Assembly (NCBI RefSeq): GCF_900108095.1
Contig: NZ_FNWL01000001.1
Span: 1,178,001 to 1,242,000 of the forward strand
DNA: 64,000 nucleotides
From: Natronorubrum sediminis
GTDB taxonomy: Archaea > Halobacteriota > Halobacteria > Halobacteriales > Natrialbaceae
Direction of reading: 5' to 3'
Below the pieces are notes generated by a model. That model was not told the DNA's origin, ran no database searches, and worked only from the letters and a program-made list of their open reading frames with translations. Shown one piece after another: positions 26,082 to 34,892 of the stretch (within the stretch, counting starts at the first letter, position 1; each line of letters opens with the position of its first letter). The position numbers and the translations under genes were made by a program.

Positions 26082-27221
26082 ATGCGAACTATACGGCGAA
26101 TGGTATCACCGAAGGCGATATGGACCGTTGTGGCGGCCTGTGTAGTACTTACACTGGCAGTGCCGACCGTGGCGATTACGATGGCCGAAGATACCACCAG
26201 TGACGACGTCGTCCTCGAGCCAACGACATCCTACGCGTCGGTCACGGACGAGGGTAAGCTCGAGGTGGATCTCGAGCGTCTCAACGAGCAGGCGGTGACC
26301 ACGTTCGACGATGTATTTACGATCAGCGTCGGTGACGATGCCGTTTCACGAGTCTGGATCGAAGACGTCGAGGGGCTCACCTTTTACGAAAACGGGAACC
26401 AACACGCAGAGCTGAGCGAATCGTCACCGCTCGAGCCGGAGGCTGGCGAGAGCGCACGGATCGGTGTGAGTATCGATACGCACGTCGACCACGCAGAGAC
26501 GGAGAGGTTCACGGTCCACGTCGAGTACGAAGACGACGATGGGAAATCGGCCGGTGTCGTTACCCTCGAGGACCTCGAGGTCGAGCCGGAAACGGTCGAA
26601 ACGGGAGCGAACGTCACGGTGAACGCGACCTACGAGAACGTCGGCGAGCGGACGAAGACGACCGACGCCGAGTTGACGGTAGACGGAGCCGTCGTCGATT
26701 CCGAGTCAGTGACGGTCAGTCCTGGAGACACAGAGACGGTGCATTTCGAGCGCCAACTCGAGTGGCCGGGGGAGACCGAACTCGGCGTCGACGGCGTCGA
26801 ACACGAGACGGTTTCGGTCGACGGCCCGCCGGTCGACGTGCTCGAGGCATCGGTCGTCGATACCGAACTCGAGGCTGGCGAGACGGGGGAAATCGAGGCG
26901 ACGGTCTCGAATCCGACCGACGAACCGGTCGATCGAACGCTCGAACTCGCGGTCGACGGCATCGTCGTCGACACGCAAACGGTGGCACTCGAGTCCGCGA
27001 GCGAGCAGACGCTCACGTTCGAACACGAGTTCGACGGCGAAGGGACGACGCCCGTTGCAGTCAGCGGCGTCGACGCCGGCACGGTCACCGTCGACGAGCC
27101 GACGTTCGAGATTCAAAACAGAGAGCTGTCGGCGACGACAGTGGCTGCGCTCGCACCACCGATGGCGGCGAGTTTGCTGATTGTCGCGACTGCCGCGAAT
27201 CGGCGGTGGGTGAACAAATGA
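26082..27221 (+). CDS. Membrane-anchored surface protein D with CARDB-like repeats
   Basis: 379 residues. Hydrophobic signal (about 12-33), an N-terminal DUF1102-like domain (about 40-165), then two CARDB-like beta domains (about 165-255 and 258-345; ETGANVTVNATYENVGERTKT and EAGETGEIEATVSNPTDEPVD). A C-terminal membrane helix (about 351-371) is followed by a short basic tail, so the bulk is outside the cell. It sits between fibre protein C and the SipW-type peptidase and could be the anchor or assembly factor of the fibre. Its stop overlaps a 38-codon ORF by four bases. Confidence 0.8.
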   Translation: MRTIRRMVSPKAIWTVVAACVVLTLAVPTVAITMAEDTTSDDVVLEPTTSYASVTDEGKLEVDLERLNEQAVTTFDDVFTISVGDDAVSRVWIEDVEGLTFYENGNQHAELSESSPLEPEAGESARIGVSIDTHVDHAETERFTVHVEYEDDDGKSAGVVTLEDLEVEPETVETGANVTVNATYENVGERTKTTDAELTVDGAVVDSESVTVSPGDTETVHFERQLEWPGETELGVDGVEHETVSVDGPPVDVLEASVVDTELEAGETGEIEATVSNPTDEPVDRTLELAVDGIVVDTQTVALESASEQTLTFEHEFDGEGTTPVAVSGVDAGTVTVDEPTFEIQNRELSATTVAALAPPMAASLLIVATAANRRWVNK

Positions 27222-27334
27222 CTCGCGTACCCGAACGAAAACTGGGGAAGCGAGTACAACCAGTGTCGAAGCGAGCACGGTCACCGTCGAGGCGAAGACA
27301 GCCGAACGGACGCCTTCGGGTGGTCAAACCGTGA
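27218..27334 (+). CDS. Possible 38-residue basic ORF bridging protein D and the signal peptidase
   Basis: ATG 27218 overlaps the stop of protein D by four bases (ATGA) and its TGA overlaps the GTG start of the peptidase gene by four bases (GTGA). The product would be strongly basic (about one third Arg/Lys), unlike the acidic haloarchaeal proteome. Double overlap fits translational coupling, but each ATGA/GTGA overlap is partly automatic, so the ORF may be non-functional as a protein. Not recognised. Confidence 0.35.
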   Translation: MTRVPERKLGKRVQPVSKRARSPSRRRQPNGRLRVVKP

Positions 27335-28500
27335 CGACGAGAACGATCCTCAAGCGGGTGCTAGGCGGTGTCGTCGCGCTCGTCATCGTCTTGTTGTTGG
27401 TCGGCCAACTCCTCGGCCAGCCCATTTTGCTCGGGTACGTCGCGACCGGCAGCATGGAGCCGACGATGGACGCGGGAGACGGCTTCGTCTCGGTTCCGAG
27501 CGCCGTGACGGGATCGCCCGAGGAAGGTGACGTGGTCGTCTTCGAGGCTCGAGAGTTACACGACGGTGAGTTGACCACGCATCGAATCGTCGACGAAACG
27601 GAGGAAGGCTACGTGACGAGTGGCGACGCGAACCCGTTTACGGATCAAGATAGCGACGAGCCACACGTCACCGACGACCAGATCGTCGCGACCGCGTGGG
27701 CACCCGGCGGTGATCCCGTCACGATTCCACACCTGGGGACGGCGATTATGGGCATTCAGGGTGGCGTGGAATCGGCGTTCGGAACGGTTGCGTCGACGGT
27801 CGGGCTGTCGGAACCGACCGACTTCGATTCGGTCGGTGCGGTGCTCGTGGGTCTCGGTGTCGCCTTGCTCGGCTTCGGAATCCTCCTCGAGCGACTCGGG
27901 CCCGGACACCGGGAGGCGACGCGAACGCGCTCGCGACCGAACGTCATCGCGTTGTGGACGGTGTTGGGGGTCGTCTTGCTCGTCTTCGTGACAGGGGCGA
28001 CGGCAGCGATGGTGATTCCGTCGGGAACCGTCGAGTACGGACTCGCGAGCACCACGTCTCCGAGTGACGACCCACAGGAACTCGAGCCCGGTGAGACTGG
28101 CGAGTTGACACAGACGGTCAACAACGCGGGCTACCTGCCGATCGTCGCCATCCACGAGAGTGATCGCGAGTCTGTCGGTACCGATCCGGATCGACAGACG
28201 GTCGGCCCACGCTCGAGTGGGGAGGCGACGGTGTCGCTTACCGCACCCCAGGAAACTGGCGAATACACGCGTGCCGTCGAGGAACACCGATATATCGCAC
28301 TTCTGCCACCGTCCGTGATCGAGTGGCTCCACGATGGGCACCCACTCCTCGCAATCGCCGCCGTCAACGGCGTCATCGTTGGTGTTGCCGTTACGCTCGT
28401 CCTCGCCGTGTTCGGACGAAACGACATTCGGATTCGAAGCACTGGCGTGCACGTCTCGCTGACGACTCGAGTCCGTCGAAAAATTCGGGAGTGGCGATGA
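27331..28500 (+). CDS. Signal peptidase I, SipW/ER type, with a large C-terminal exported domain
   Basis: 389 residues from GTG 27331. A first membrane helix (10-35) precedes the S26B active site: Ser41 in ATGSMEPTM and His84 in TTHRIVDE (His rather than Lys, as in archaeal and eukaryotic SEC11 and bacterial SipW), with Asp99/Asp105 in SGDANPFTDQD. After the ~140-residue peptidase comes a pair of helices (about 165-187 and 208-230), an exported beta-type region (about 232-325) and a last helix (about 339-362). It probably processes the neighbouring secreted proteins. SipW-type peptidases are known to mature TasA-like fibre proteins in bacteria; that function here is inference. Confidence 0.88.
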   Translation: MTTRTILKRVLGGVVALVIVLLLVGQLLGQPILLGYVATGSMEPTMDAGDGFVSVPSAVTGSPEEGDVVVFEARELHDGELTTHRIVDETEEGYVTSGDANPFTDQDSDEPHVTDDQIVATAWAPGGDPVTIPHLGTAIMGIQGGVESAFGTVASTVGLSEPTDFDSVGAVLVGLGVALLGFGILLERLGPGHREATRTRSRPNVIALWTVLGVVLLVFVTGATAAMVIPSGTVEYGLASTTSPSDDPQELEPGETGELTQTVNNAGYLPIVAIHESDRESVGTDPDRQTVGPRSSGEATVSLTAPQETGEYTRAVEEHRYIALLPPSVIEWLHDGHPLLAIAAVNGVIVGVAVTLVLAVFGRNDIRIRSTGVHVSLTTRVRRKIREWR

Positions 28501-28699
28501 TCGGGTTCGAACGCGATTTCGGCCGCGTCGGACGATCCAACACGGCGACAGTCGCCCGTTCCGATTTGGCCAGTATAGTTATAATGGACGAAAGTGATAA
28601 TTATATTCAAGTGATACTTTCAACCGTTTGCGGTTGGGAATTACTGCGGGGATGGAAAGCGGAGGGCCAGCACCGCTGTCTCTCCAGGGGTAACTAACT

Positions 28700-29884
28700 G
28701 TGATCGATAACGCACGACTCGACTTGCTGTTCGCCGAGTATGGGAGAGCGATCGCGATTGCACTGGTCGTGATCGGTACGCTCGCACTCGTGGCGTCGGG
28801 ATGGGCCGTTGCGAACCCATCGACGACGACGGAAGCACAGTACGCGGACGAACACGTCTCGACGGAGTTGCACACGAGCGCCGAGGTCGTTCAAGACGGA
28901 ACGCTCTGGAACGAGGGAGAGTATCTCGAGAACAACGACGTCTACATGCTCAACGACTCGCCGATGTTGACCCTCGAGCCCGAGACGACGGTTCAGAGCG
29001 AACGCGAAGACGTCTCGGTCGACGATGCGGAGATCACACACGAACTCGAGGCGCGCTACGAAGCGACGCGAGACGGCGACGTGTTCTGGAACGAGAGCCA
29101 TACAGTGCTCGAGGAAACGCCGACCGTCGAAGACGGCGTCGCGACATCCTCGGAGACGATCGACGTCGAATCGTACCGAGACCGACAGGACGAACTCGAG
29201 CAGGAACTCGGCGGCGTCGGCGACGTGGACCTCGAGTTCGTGTTGTCGGTGGCCTACGATACTGGTGGCACGGAAGGAACTGACGAGGCGACGACGCCGT
29301 TCGAGGTGACCTCGACGGCCTACTGGCTCGGGGATTCGGCGTCGATGTCGGAGACGGCGACCCAGCAGACGGGGACCGAGGAGACGACTGAATCGCGCTC
29401 GCTCGCGTTGATCGCCGGACTGTCACTGCTCGGGACGATCTCACTCGCCGGGGCGGTGGGAATCGTCCGGCGCACGCCGGTCGACGAAACGGTTGCCCGG
29501 CGCAAAATCCACGAACGCCGCTACGCCGAGTGGATCTCGAAGGGGTCGATCCCGATGTGGATCGGGAACTATCACGTCTCGCTCGATACGCTCGAGGACG
29601 TCGTCGACGTCGCGATCGATACGAACGAGCGCGTCGTCCACGACACACAACGTGGGCTCTTCGCCGTGGTCAACGACGGCGTCGTCTACTACTACAGCGA
29701 GCGTGGACAGTGGGAGGAAACGGCCTGGCCGGAGATGAACCTCTCGGAGCACGGCGACTCGAGTGGCGACGGTGATGAACCGGCGATTACACCCGAAGAG
29801 ATGGATCTCGAGGGAATCGACGACTTCTCAGATCTGGACGAGGAAGGGTTCGAAGACGACGAAGACGTCTGGAAGCAACTCTAA
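28700..29884 (+). CDS. DUF5305 family membrane protein
   Basis: 394 residues from GTG 28700. An N-terminal helix (about 16-35) is followed by an outside beta-rich region (36-230), a second helix (about 236-258), and a cytoplasmic domain (260-394) with WIGNYHVSLDTLEDVVDVA and a very acidic tail. This fits the haloarchaeal DUF5305 family often found beside SipW-type signal peptidases. It follows the peptidase by 199 bases that hold a TATA-like stretch (about 28600-28612), so it may have its own promoter. Role unknown; it could sense or scaffold the surface fibre. Confidence 0.8.
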   Translation: MIDNARLDLLFAEYGRAIAIALVVIGTLALVASGWAVANPSTTTEAQYADEHVSTELHTSAEVVQDGTLWNEGEYLENNDVYMLNDSPMLTLEPETTVQSEREDVSVDDAEITHELEARYEATRDGDVFWNESHTVLEETPTVEDGVATSSETIDVESYRDRQDELEQELGGVGDVDLEFVLSVAYDTGGTEGTDEATTPFEVTSTAYWLGDSASMSETATQQTGTEETTESRSLALIAGLSLLGTISLAGAVGIVRRTPVDETVARRKIHERRYAEWISKGSIPMWIGNYHVSLDTLEDVVDVAIDTNERVVHDTQRGLFAVVNDGVVYYYSERGQWEETAWPEMNLSEHGDSSGDGDEPAITPEEMDLEGIDDFSDLDEEGFEDDEDVWKQL

Positions 29885-30116
29885 CCATCTCACAGCAGCC
29901 AGGGACGGGTACTGGTCCGAGCGGCGACGGAGGTGGGGCAGTCGTTTTTGACGGGCGAGTCGAGGGGGAGTAACTCGAGTGAAACTGCGTCGGGAAAAGC
30001 GGGATTTGGGGCAGACACACCGGGTCGCTTGCCGGTGATTTTGGTCGTGAAATCGGAGAGTCGGTTCGCCCGGTGATCGAAATGCGTAAATGATCGATCG
30101 TGATAGATTAGCGTGT

Positions 30117-31727
30117 ATGAAAACGCCACTCATCGTCACCGATTTTCTCGAGCAGGCACGGGCGTACTATGGAGACGAAACGGCGATCGTCGGGACTGCG
30201 GGGGAACGATTCACGTACGAGGAGTTTGGCGAGCGAGTCGATCGATTTTCGGCGGCGTTAGCAGAACGCGGAATCGAGAAGGGTGATCGAGTTGGAGTGC
30301 TCGATCCGAACACGCACTATCATCTCGAGGCGGCCTACGGTGCGATGCAACTGGGTGCGATCTTTACGCCGCTGAACTATCGGCTGACTCCGGACGATTA
30401 CGAGTACATTCTCTCGGATGCGGGCGTCGACGTGGTCTACGCGGATTACGAGTACGCCGAAAAGATCGAGCCGATCCGCGAGGACGTGCCGACGGAGACG
30501 TTCGTGACGAACGAGACGGACGCGGTGGACGGTCAGTGGGAGGACTTCGACACTGTACTCGAGGAGGCGGGGACCGAGTTCGACGCACCCGAGTTAGCCG
30601 AAGACGAGATCATTACGATCAACTACACCTCGGGGACGACGGGCGACCCGAAGGGCGTCTGTCGAACGCACAGAACGGAAACCGTTCACGCGTACCTGAT
30701 GTCGATGTATCACGAGATCACCGACGACGACGTCTACCTCTGGACGCTACCGATGTTCCACGTCAACGGGTGGGGCCACATCTACGCGGTGACCGGAATG
30801 GGTGCGACGCACGTCTGTACCCGCGGCGTCAACGCCGACGAGGTCGTCGAGGCGATTACAACCGAAGACGTGTCGTTCCTCTGTGCTGCACCGGCAGTGC
30901 TCAATCAGTTGATCGACTACTACGAGACAAAAGACGAACCCGAGATGATGGGCGAACACCGGGTGCGAGTGACGACCGCAGGCAGCGCGCCGCCGGAAGC
31001 GACCATTCGCGCCGTCGAAGAGGAGTTCGGCTGGTACCTGAAACACCTCTATGGAGCAACCGAAACCGGGCCGCTGATCACCATTTCCGATGCGAAACGG
31101 CTTCTGACCGACGAGAATCGCTACGAACTCAAGAAACGCCAGGGAATGGGCGTCCTCGGTACCGACGTCCGCGTCGTCGACGAAGACGGAAACGACGTCC
31201 CAAGAGACGACGCGACGCTCGGTGAAATCGTCGTCCGCGGCAATCAGATCATGGACCGCTACTGGAACAAGCCTGACGAGACGGAGGAAGCGTTCAGCGG
31301 CCGTCTCGAGGGATACTTCCACACCGGCGACCTCGCGTCGGTCGACGAAAACGGGATGATCGCCATCCGCGACCGGAAGAAGGACATCATCATCTCCGGC
31401 GGCGAGAACATCTCGAGTATCGAACTCGAGGACACGCTGTTCGATCACGACGCCGTTGGGGACGCTGCAGTCATCCCGGCTCCGAGCGAGGAGTGGGGAG
31501 AGACGCCGAAAGCGTTCGTCGTGCCCTCGAGTGGTTCGGCGGATCAACCGCCGGTTTCACCGGAGGAGTTGACCGAATTTACCCGCGAGCACCTCGCGAG
31601 CTACAAAGTGGTTCGGCAGATCGAATACGTCGAAGAGCTACCGAAGACTGCGACCGGAAAGACACAGAAGTACGAACTTCGCGAGCGCGAGTGGGAGGAC
31701 GAGGATCGACTGGTCGGTGAAGGATAA
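30117..31727 (+). CDS. Acyl-CoA/AMP-forming ligase (fatty-acid-CoA ligase type)
   Basis: 536 residues of the ANL superfamily. The N-terminal domain has the P-loop YTSGTTGDPKGV (about 176-187), the A5 motif YGATETGP, and the A8 hinge region YFHTGDLASVDENG...DRKKDIIISGGENISS. The C-terminal swing domain ends with the catalytic lysine in PKTATGKTQ. It activates a carboxylic acid (probably a fatty acid) with ATP and CoA. The ATG at 30117 is preferred to the start nine codons upstream since the conserved fold begins here. Transcribed alone on the plus strand. Confidence 0.9.
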   Translation: MKTPLIVTDFLEQARAYYGDETAIVGTAGERFTYEEFGERVDRFSAALAERGIEKGDRVGVLDPNTHYHLEAAYGAMQLGAIFTPLNYRLTPDDYEYILSDAGVDVVYADYEYAEKIEPIREDVPTETFVTNETDAVDGQWEDFDTVLEEAGTEFDAPELAEDEIITINYTSGTTGDPKGVCRTHRTETVHAYLMSMYHEITDDDVYLWTLPMFHVNGWGHIYAVTGMGATHVCTRGVNADEVVEAITTEDVSFLCAAPAVLNQLIDYYETKDEPEMMGEHRVRVTTAGSAPPEATIRAVEEEFGWYLKHLYGATETGPLITISDAKRLLTDENRYELKKRQGMGVLGTDVRVVDEDGNDVPRDDATLGEIVVRGNQIMDRYWNKPDETEEAFSGRLEGYFHTGDLASVDENGMIAIRDRKKDIIISGGENISSIELEDTLFDHDAVGDAAVIPAPSEEWGETPKAFVVPSSGSADQPPVSPEELTEFTREHLASYKVVRQIEYVEELPKTATGKTQKYELREREWEDEDRLVGEG

Positions 31728-31930
31728 GTAAGTAACCAAGTGAGCGGGTGATCGTCAACTCTCGACTCCCGCAATCCTCGCCATTGACTGACTGGCCAGT
31801 CAAATATGTATTTCTAGCACCTGAGTCCCCATTGAGGCAATATGCAACAGTACTTCTGACGGAATTTATGTCGAGTGATCCCGCTGACGAGGCTCAACTT
31901 TTATGCTTCTGGGACCTTTCGATTCGTAGT

Positions 31931-32224
31931 ATGGCACAGACCGACGGGGAGAACATCGAAGATTTGCCACCGAGTGCCAAACTCGTCTTCAAGGTACTCG
32001 AGTACGATGGTCCGTTGACCCAAAAGCAGATCGTCGAAGAGTCGATGTTGTCTGCCCGAACCGTTCGCTACGCACTCGAGCGGCTAGAGGATATTGGAAT
32101 CGTCGACGAAGATATTTACTTTGCTGACGCCCGACAGAGCCTCTATCGGATCGAGGAACCCGTCGCGGCCGACGGAAACGGCGTCGAGGAGTCACCGAAG
32201 AAGGACGCCTGCTGCGCCGAATAA
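31931..32224 (+). CDS. Winged-helix transcription regulator, MarR/ArsR-like
   Basis: 97 residues. Residues 12-70 form a winged helix: LPPSAKLVFKVLEYDGPLTQKQIVEESMLSARTVRYALERLEDIGIV. A short C-terminal extension ends KKDACCAE with paired cysteines that could bind a metal or sense redox state. A TATA-like box (aactttta, 31896-31903) about 26 bases upstream makes it leaderless at the ATG 31931 rather than the earlier in-frame start at 31748. It precedes a small membrane protein gene by 48 bases; regulation target unknown. Confidence 0.82.
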   Translation: MAQTDGENIEDLPPSAKLVFKVLEYDGPLTQKQIVEESMLSARTVRYALERLEDIGIVDEDIYFADARQSLYRIEEPVAADGNGVEESPKKDACCAE

Positions 32225-32272
32225 CCATCAGCAAATAGGAGGATTATTTTGGCGGCGGAATCGTCTTCCTCC

Positions 32273-32683
32273 ATGGACAAGGAATCGCTTCCACGCTGGG
32301 GCTGGCTCTTAATTGGCCTGTTTGGGATGGTGCTCGTCGCCGAGTTGCTCAACTTCTACGTGTTCAGACCGGCCGGAGTACCACAGTCGTTCGAGGTGAT
32401 TCCCATCATCACCGCGATGGCACCGGTATTGATCTTTATCGGTCCCTGGTACGACGAGGAGCGCCAGCACTACTGGGAGCAATCACAGGCGCACATCGTC
32501 GGAGACCTCCTATTCGTCCTCGTCGGTGCTGCCCTCGGCTCGGCGATCGTACTGGCCGCAATCGTCACCATCGGCCTGCCACGCATCGTTCAGGACATCC
32601 TCGCGATGGGTGGCGGCTTCATGCTCTCGTGGGGACTCTTCTGGTGGCGCAACACGGCGCTGTACGCCGGAACTCTCGAGTGA
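32273..32683 (+). CDS. Hypothetical four-TM membrane protein
   Basis: 136 residues from ATG 32273. Hydrophobic segments at about 9-31, 40-57, 74-98 and 104-126. Between helices 2 and 3 is a charged loop WYDEERQHYWEQSQAH. A TATA-like box (attattttgg, 32242-32251) lies about 26 bases upstream of 32273, favouring this ATG over the TTG at 32249. No family recognised. Convergent with nadE. Confidence 0.75.
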   Translation: MDKESLPRWGWLLIGLFGMVLVAELLNFYVFRPAGVPQSFEVIPIITAMAPVLIFIGPWYDEERQHYWEQSQAHIVGDLLFVLVGAALGSAIVLAAIVTIGLPRIVQDILAMGGGFMLSWGLFWWRNTALYAGTLE

Positions 32684-32750
32684 ATCGACTCGAGCCAACC
32701 GATCGTCCGAGTGAATCGTTCGTCCGATTCAGCCGATCGACGCGAGATCG

Positions 32751-33644
32751 TTACACGAGCGGACGGTCCGCGATACCGGGTGTCTGTGGCATTTCGCGTT
32801 TGTGCTGTGTTTCAGCACAGAGCCACGCGATCGACCGGGCCGTCTGCCGATCGATGCCGAGCGCGTCCGCGGCATCCGTGACCGAGGTACTCTCGTCGAC
32901 GAGTTGGTGAAGCAACGGATCGATGGTGTCGTAGGTCGCACCCAGCTCGTCGGCGTCGGTCTGTGCTGCCCAGAATCCGGCGGTCGGCTCCTTACTGACG
33001 ATCCGTTTTGGAACGCCGATTCGCTTTGCAAGTGCGCGAACTTCGGTTTTATAGAGGTCGCCGATCGGGTACGTATCGGCCGCGCCGTCGCCATACTTGG
33101 TGAAGTAGCCGAGCAACAGCTCCGAACGGTTCGCCGTCCCGAGGACGAGTCGCCGCTGGCGATTCGCCGCGTAGTACGCACAGCACATCCGCAAGCGAGC
33201 GATCACGTTGCCGATCGCGTGATTTCGCTCGTGAGGGCGATCAGCGTCGGCCTCGTCTGTCCAGGACTCGAGCGAACCGACGACCGTCTCCTCGAACGCT
33301 TCGCGCATCGGCCGAAGGCTGAGCTCTTCGAACTTGATTCCCAGTCCGTCCGCAATGGTTCGAGCGTCGCTGACGTCGACGTGCTCAGTTTTGTGACACG
33401 GTAGGCCGAGACCGAGCACGCTGTCGCTTCCGACCGCGTCGACGGCGAGTGCGGTCGTCACGGTCGAGTCGATTCCGCCGCTCATCGCGACGACGACGCC
33501 CTCCGCGCTCGCGTCCTCGACGGTCGTCCGAATGTCGCTGACGATCCGAGATCGGACGGCCTCGAGTCCAGACCGGTCCGTTACGAACGATGTACTAGCT
33601 CGTTCGACACTGGCGCTGTCGACTGTTTCGACGTTCGCGTTCAC
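32751..33644 (-). CDS. nadE: NAD(+) synthetase
   Basis: 297 residues of NH3-type NAD synthetase, which adenylates nicotinate adenine dinucleotide and amidates it. The PP-loop is MSGGIDST (54-61), followed by a conserved GTANRSELLLGYFTKYGDGAAD stretch with the NAD+ site and KEPTAGFWAAQTDADELGA near the C-terminus. No glutaminase domain, so ammonia-dependent. GTG at 33642-33644 (protein starting MNANVET) is favoured: a TATA box (ttatac, about 33693) would start the transcript just upstream. The same window encodes nicotinate phosphoribosyltransferase (54478), a feeder of the same pathway. Confidence 0.93.
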   Translation of the reverse strand: MNANVETVDSASVERASTSFVTDRSGLEAVRSRIVSDIRTTVEDASAEGVVVAMSGGIDSTVTTALAVDAVGSDSVLGLGLPCHKTEHVDVSDARTIADGLGIKFEELSLRPMREAFEETVVGSLESWTDEADADRPHERNHAIGNVIARLRMCCAYYAANRQRRLVLGTANRSELLLGYFTKYGDGAADTYPIGDLYKTEVRALAKRIGVPKRIVSKEPTAGFWAAQTDADELGATYDTIDPLLHQLVDESTSVTDAADALGIDRQTARSIAWLCAETQHKREMPQTPGIADRPLV

Positions 33645-33860
33645 GGGAGTTGAACACCACGTTTTTCCATAGATAGTTAGACAAACGTCCCGTATAAGTG
33701 CGTGTCCCTTAAACACCTAGTAGCTCTACGATAGGTTGCTGTCGATATGCACAACCAGTATCGACTCGTAATCCGCCCAAACCCCTCACACACTGGAAAC
33801 GGTTCACGACAAACACCATTATAAGATGTCAGAAGAGATGACAAGCAAGCGTTTCCACAC

Positions 33861-34892
33861 ATGGCTCTCTCCACCGACCGCGAACTCCATATTCGGATGC
33901 TCCTCGCACTCGGCTTAGTCGTCTGTCTGCCGTTCGCATTCGTCTACACGTTTCTCTTCCTCGTGAACACCGTCGGTATACCGCTACTCGAATGGGCCAA
34001 CGAACGACCGTACCACGGCGAGTTCTACATCGATCCGCTCGTCCTGTCGGTCGTCGTCCTCGGCGGCCTCGCCGTCCAGTATCGGTATGGGCCCCAAACT
34101 GTCGTCGACTCGCTCGGTGCCCGTCCCGTCGACGCGAGCGCGTATCCGGAGCTTCACGCGACGGTCACTCGACTCTCCTCGCAAGTTGACGTAGCGAAAC
34201 CAGCCATCAGCGTCATCGAGAGCGACGTCCCCAACGCCTTCGCCGTCGCCGGTGGCGGCGAAACGGGCCGCGTCGTCGTGACGAGTTCCCTCCTCGAGTC
34301 GCTCTCAGATGAGGAACTCGAAGCCGTGTTAGCCCACGAACTCGCCCACCTCAAGAACCGAGACGCGAACCTGATGACCGTCGCGTGGTTATTGCCGACG
34401 ATCACCTACTACCTCGCGATCGTCGCGTTCTACGTTCTCTATGGCTTCTACCGGCTACTCGGAGCCGGCGCGGGTGGACGCTCAAGCGGAAGCGGCGACG
34501 GGCGGGGTATCGTAGCCGTGATCGTCGTCATCACCGTCACAGCCGTCGCGACGTTGTTGGTCTCGGCGATGTTCTGGATCGCGAGCGTGCTGTTCTATCG
34601 AATCCTCTCGCGCCAACGCGAGTACGCCGCGGACGAGGCCGCTGCCGCGATCACCGGCTCGCCGGCAGCCCTCGCGAGCGCCCTCGAGACCATCGACGAG
34701 ACGATGACGGCCGTCCCGGACGAGGATCTTCGAAAGCTCGACGGCGGCACCGAAGCGCTGTATCTCGCCCCACTCGAGGACCGGGCGTTCGACTCGAACG
34801 ACCTGCTCAGCACGGACATCTTCCCGGATACGCACCCGCCTACGGCGGTTCGAATCGAGCGACTGCGCGAACTCGAGGGTGAGCGGTCGTGA
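33861..34892 (+). CDS. htpX: Membrane zinc metalloprotease HtpX (M48)
   Basis: 343 residues. Two N-terminal membrane helices (about 13-38 and 60-78), the zinc motif AVLAHELAHLKNRD with His159-Glu160-x-x-His163, two more helices (about 175-197 and 214-240), and the third ligand Glu in REYAADEAAA (about 257). HtpX degrades misfolded membrane proteins at the cytoplasmic face. A TATA box attata (33818-33823) lies upstream. The last four bases overlap the GTG start of the following lipoprotein gene, implying an operon. Confidence 0.95.
   Translation: MALSTDRELHIRMLLALGLVVCLPFAFVYTFLFLVNTVGIPLLEWANERPYHGEFYIDPLVLSVVVLGGLAVQYRYGPQTVVDSLGARPVDASAYPELHATVTRLSSQVDVAKPAISVIESDVPNAFAVAGGGETGRVVVTSSLLESLSDEELEAVLAHELAHLKNRDANLMTVAWLLPTITYYLAIVAFYVLYGFYRLLGAGAGGRSSGSGDGRGIVAVIVVITVTAVATLLVSAMFWIASVLFYRILSRQREYAADEAAAAITGSPAALASALETIDETMTAVPDEDLRKLDGGTEALYLAPLEDRAFDSNDLLSTDIFPDTHPPTAVRIERLRELEGERS

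Noticed and set aside
28497-28697. 66-codon ORF overlapping the signal peptidase stop (ATGA)
   Set aside because: It crosses a likely promoter (TATA-like stretch near 28600), has poor codon bias in its second half and resembles no family.
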